DNA of 64,000 bases from Pseudofrankia saprophytica (GTDB lineage: Bacteria; Actinomycetota; Actinomycetes; Frankiales; Frankiaceae). Both the position numbers and the translations under genes were made by a program. The number at the start of each line of letters is the position of its first letter. Positions within the stretch are counted from its first letter, which is position 1. Below are positions 61,333 through 64,000 of this stretch, one piece after another. The stretch is from the NCBI RefSeq assembly GCF_000235425.2, contig NZ_KI912266.1, positions 6,310,256 to 6,374,255 of the forward strand. The letters are read 5' to 3'. The notes beneath the pieces are model-generated. The model made no database searches. It was not told where the DNA came from and saw nothing but the letters and a program-made list of their open reading frames with translations.

Positions 61333-61617
61333 TCACAACCTCGTCGCATAGTTCTGCAACACCACGATCACGATGAACAACAGCAGGAAACCGAGGTCGA
61401 AGGCCACAGCCCCCACGCGCAGCGGCGGGATGAAGCGCCGAAGCAATCGTAACGGCGGGTCCGTGGCCGTATACACGACCTCGCAGAGCACCACCCACGG
61501 GCCGGTGGGCCGGAACGAGCGGCTCACCGACTGCAGCAGGTCGATAACCATCCGCGCTATCAGGAGCAGTAGGTACGCGGTCAGCACCCAGTAGAGCACG
61601 GTGCCGAAGATGCTTAT
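61333..61617 (-). CDS. YggT family membrane protein
   Basis: The protein has two hydrophobic helices (LYWVLTAYLLLLIARMVIDL; AVAFDLGFLLLFIVIVVLQN) and the YggT motif CEVVYTATDPPLRLLRRFIP. The GTG at 61599 is the first ordinary start, but there is no binding site before it. The reading frame continues upstream as ISIFGT to an ATA at 61615-61617 that lies five bases from GGGAGAGG, so initiation at ATA (94 residues) is possible. It lies between sepF and divIVA as in other actinobacteria. Confidence 0.85.
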   Translation of the reverse strand: MSIFGTVLYWVLTAYLLLLIARMVIDLLQSVSRSFRPTGPWVVLCEVVYTATDPPLRLLRRFIPPLRVGAVAFDLGFLLLFIVIVVLQNYATRL

Positions 61618-61665
61618 GGCTGCCTCTCCCTGCCTTGCGGACGTCGACGGCCGGGCACCGCGACG

Positions 61666-62214
61666 TCAGGACTGGTTGTAGAAGCCACCTTCGGCGATAC
61701 GACGCTTGTCGCTCTCGGTGACCTCGACGTTCGAGGGGGTCAGGAGGAAGACCTTGTTGGTCACCCTCTCGATCCTCCCGTGCAGACCGAAGATCAGCCC
61801 AGCGGCGAAGTCGATCAGCCGCTTGGCCTCGACATCGTCCATCTCGGTGAGGTTCATGATGACGGGCGTGCCGTCCCTGAACTCCTCACCGATCTGACGG
61901 GCGTCATTGTAGCTCCGCGGCTGGAGCGTTGTGATCCGGTAGGGGGATGCTTCCTCGACGGCGGCTACCCTCCGCATCGGAACGGCACCAGAGGGGCGCA
62001 ACGGTTCGACGGAGGAGGAACGTCTGGCCATGGTCGGCGGCTCCTCGCGTGCGTCGATACGCCTCACCGTCCGGTCGAACGGAACGGGCTCGCGCACGTC
62101 CCGCCGGTCATCCTGCTGGTCGTCCTGACCGTCGTCATCGTCGTAGTCGTCGAGATATTCGTCGTCCTCCTCGGCCAGACCGAGGTAGACCATCGCCCTG
62201 CGACCGAGCCCCAT
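61666..62214 (-). CDS. sepF: Cell division protein SepF
   Basis: The 182-residue protein starts MGLGRRAMVYLGLAEEDDEY, the membrane-binding amphipathic helix, then an acidic linker (DDYDDDDGQDD), and ends with the SepF domain: TLQPRSYNDARQIGEEFRDG, PVIMNLTEMDDVEAKRLIDF and RVTNKVFLLTPSNVEVT. SepF anchors FtsZ to the membrane. ATG at 62214. Confidence 0.94.
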   Translation of the reverse strand: MGLGRRAMVYLGLAEEDDEYLDDYDDDDGQDDQQDDRRDVREPVPFDRTVRRIDAREEPPTMARRSSSVEPLRPSGAVPMRRVAAVEEASPYRITTLQPRSYNDARQIGEEFRDGTPVIMNLTEMDDVEAKRLIDFAAGLIFGLHGRIERVTNKVFLLTPSNVEVTESDKRRIAEGGFYNQS

Positions 62215-62223
62215 GGCGCGACT

Positions 62224-63078
62224 CTAAGGGACAGGGCGCCGCTCACCGAACAAAGCGGTGCCGATCCGTAGGTGTGTCGCGCCTTCGGCCACCGCGGCCT
62301 CCAGATCGCCCGACATTCCGGCACTCATGACCCATGCCTCCGGGTGATCGCGCGTCAACCGTTCAGACACTTCCCGTAACCGGGCGAACGCCGGCCGTGG
62401 ATCTTCTCCCCGGGGGGCCACCGCCATCACACCCGCCAGCCGCAGCCCGGCCGCCGCGGCGACAAGATCTGTCAACCGGGCGACATCGCTCGGCGCCACG
62501 CCACCTCGTCCGCTGACGCCGCCATCTCCCGATGTGTCCAGGGACACCTGGAGGCAGACGGCGATCATACGGCCCTGGCTCGTCGCCGCCCTCGCCAGGG
62601 CCGCCACCAGCTCCGGCCGGTCGACCGACTGCACCCAGTCCGCCCACCGGACGACCGCGTTCGTCTTGTTGCGCTGCAACTGCCCGACGAAGTGCCAAAC
62701 CGGTCCATGCAACCCATCCGGTGCACCCGGCTCATCCGGCGAGGCCGTTCCGCCCAGCCGGGACAGTACCTGGGCGACCTTCGGGGCGGCCTCCTGCTCG
62801 CGGTTCTCGGCGAAATGGGCGACGCCCAGCGCACGCAGCGCCAGCACGTCGTCGGCGGGCCAGGTCTTGCTGACGGCGACGAGCGTGAGCCCGGCCGGGT
62901 CACGGCCGGCGGCGCGCGCCGCCGCGTCGATCCGCTCCCGGACGTCGCGCAGGTTCGCCCGCAGCCGCGCGAGGCGCGCCGCGCCGACCCCCCACCGGGC
63001 CGCCAGCTCGTCGGCCTCGCCCGCCGCGAGGTCGGGAGGAGCGCCGCCGGCCGGCGCCCCCGGATCACCGGGACTCAA
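62224..63078 (-). CDS. PLP homeostasis protein, YggS/PROSC family
   Basis: The 284-residue protein has the PLP-binding Lys71 in TLVAVSKTWPADDV, followed by FAENREQEAAPKV, WHFVGQLQRNKTN and MAVAPRGEDPRPAFARLR, all diagnostic. The TTG start at 63078 lies inside the pgeF stop (TTGA). An Ala-rich 30-residue leader precedes the usual start. Confidence 0.92.
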   Translation of the reverse strand: MSPGDPGAPAGGAPPDLAAGEADELAARWGVGAARLARLRANLRDVRERIDAAARAAGRDPAGLTLVAVSKTWPADDVLALRALGVAHFAENREQEAAPKVAQVLSRLGGTASPDEPGAPDGLHGPVWHFVGQLQRNKTNAVVRWADWVQSVDRPELVAALARAATSQGRMIAVCLQVSLDTSGDGGVSGRGGVAPSDVARLTDLVAAAAGLRLAGVMAVAPRGEDPRPAFARLREVSERLTRDHPEAWVMSAGMSGDLEAAVAEGATHLRIGTALFGERRPVP

Positions 63079-63836
63079 AGCCAGACAACCCCGGCGAAAC
63101 GGCCCGTACGCCCCTGGTCCCGACGGTGCGAGAACAGGGTGGGGTCCTCCATCGTGCAGCGGTCGGAGACCTCGACGTCGGTGACCCCGACGGCACGCAG
63201 CTGGGCGGCGACGCCCGCGCGCAGGTCGAGTGCCGGGGTGCCGGCCCTGGTGACGCTGGCCGTGCCGGGGACCAGTGCGGCGACCTCGTCGCGCATCGAC
63301 GCGGGCACCTCGTAGCAGCGCCCGCACACCGACGGGCCGATGACGGCGCGCAGCTCGCCCGGCTCGGCGCCGAGCTCCCCGAGCGCCGCCACCGCCGCGG
63401 GCACGACGCCGGCGGCGAGCCCGACCCGCCCGGCGTGTGCGACGCCGACGGCTCCTGGGCTGGTGAACACGACCGGGACGCAGTCCGCGACCAGCACGGC
63501 GAGCCCACATCCCGGCGCGGCGGTGACCATGGCGTCGGCCTCCGGCGGCCGCGGCCAGCCGGCCGCCTCACCGGAACCACCCGGCAGGTCCCCGACCGGG
63601 GCGTCACCCGGCGGGCCGTCGGGTGACCAGCCGTACCGCGACGCGTCCCGGTACGTGATGACGCTGGCGCCGTGGACCTGGCGCATGAAACGGACCGGCA
63701 CGCCGGTGGTCTCCACGAGCCGCTGCCGGTTGGCTCCCACGGCGGCCGGGTCGTCGCCGACCTTGCCGCCGAGGTTCAGCGAGCTGTACGGGCCGGTGGA
63801 GACGCCGCCGGCCCGGTCGGTGAACAGCAGTGGCAC
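63075..63836 (-). CDS. pgeF: Peptidoglycan editing factor PgeF (YfiH, laccase domain)
   Basis: The 253-residue protein has VRFMRQVHGASV, LVADCVPVVF and GVAHAGRVGLAAGVV, supplying the His/Cys metal ligands of the YfiH family, and a conserved IGPSVCGRCYEVP. PgeF hydrolyses wrong amino acids from UDP-MurNAc precursors. GTG at 63836, only 2 bp after the ftsZ stop. Confidence 0.93.
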   Translation of the reverse strand: MPLLFTDRAGGVSTGPYSSLNLGGKVGDDPAAVGANRQRLVETTGVPVRFMRQVHGASVITYRDASRYGWSPDGPPGDAPVGDLPGGSGEAAGWPRPPEADAMVTAAPGCGLAVLVADCVPVVFTSPGAVGVAHAGRVGLAAGVVPAAVAALGELGAEPGELRAVIGPSVCGRCYEVPASMRDEVAALVPGTASVTRAGTPALDLRAGVAAQLRAVGVTDVEVSDRCTMEDPTLFSHRRDQGRTGRFAGVVWL

Positions 63837-63838
63837 GG

Positions 63839-64000
63839 CTACTTGAGGAAGTCGGGGACGTCCAGCTCGTCCTCGTCGTCGGCGATCGGCCGGACCGGGC
63901 GCCGGGGCGGCGGGTAGCTCGGCCGCGCCCCCTGGCGGGGGCCCGCCGGGTCGGCGCCGTAGCCGCCCCCGGGACCAGCCGGCAGCCCCTGGCCCTCACT
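63839..64000 (-). CDS. ftsZ: Cell division protein FtsZ, C-terminal end (partial)
   Basis: The last 53 codons are present; the rest lies beyond the right edge. They read a Gly/Pro/Arg-rich tail and finish in DDEDELDVPDFLK, the conserved C-terminal peptide of actinobacterial FtsZ that binds SepF. The downstream order pgeF-yggS-sepF confirms the assignment. Confidence 0.93.
   Translation of the reverse strand, partial: SEGQGLPAGPGGGYGADPAGPRQGARPSYPPPRRPVRPIADDEDELDVPDFLK

Noticed and set aside
1..64000. CRISPR arrays, tRNA or rRNA genes, intact insertion sequences
   Set aside because: No regularly spaced repeats with spacers, no TTCGAANC-type tRNA arm context with acceptor pairing, no transposase motifs were found on reading both strands.

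Overview
The window is very GC-rich DNA from an actinobacterium. Evidence: GTG and TTG starts are common, several deazaflavin/flavin luciferase-like oxidoreductases are present, and the right end carries the actinobacterial division run ftsZ-pgeF-yggS-sepF-yggT-divIVA with ileS (behind an actinobacterial-type T-box leader) and lspA nearby. A Frankia-like member of the Frankiales is my best guess from gene content and style; this is inference, since no rRNA or other taxonomic marker is present.

Left part (about 0-31 kb) is accessory sequence: many small modules in which a regulator (TetR, MarR, HxlR, XRE/MmyB, LuxR) lies beside or divergent from one or two redox enzymes (luciferase-like monooxygenases, VOC proteins, an aldo/keto reductase, flavodoxin-like, NmrA-like and epimerase-like proteins). 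Several divergent promoters hold clear inverted repeats. Between modules lie truncated 3' ends of other genes (a formylglycine-generating-enzyme-like protein, an NTF2-like protein, a metallo-beta-lactamase-fold hydrolase). Other units are a SigE-type sigma factor with two tandem membrane propeller proteins, a Fic protein with its own operator, a Cys-rich copper-storage protein, and a membrane GGDEF protein whose EAL domain is degenerate.

Middle (31-42 kb): two divergent WS/DGAT-like acyltransferases. The rightward one heads a compact run with a prephenate-dehydrogenase-like protein, a complete E1alpha/E1beta/E2 2-oxoacid dehydrogenase set without E3, and an HpaB-family hydroxylase. The gene set suggests prephenate -> 4-hydroxyphenylpyruvate -> 4-hydroxyphenylacetyl-CoA, with ring hydroxylation and transfer of the acyl group to an alcohol. 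This is the best candidate for an undescribed pathway here. An MFS exporter gene lies beyond the leftward acyltransferase. Three strong hairpins, partly built of a repeated motif, close the region.

Right part (42-64 kb): an SMR transporter; three AIM24-domain proteins, one fused to a TerD domain; an ABC exporter with a DUF2567 protein; a DUF6308 protein; a PhzF-like protein; ileS with its T-box; a cyclopropane-fatty-acid-synthase-like methyltransferase; lspA-rluD-membrane protein on the plus strand; and, on the minus strand from the right edge, ftsZ (partial), pgeF, yggS, sepF, yggT, divIVA. Two copies of a dispersed intergenic repeat of about 117 bp lie at 49.3 and 56.7 kb. I saw no rRNA, tRNA, CRISPR array or intact insertion sequence.
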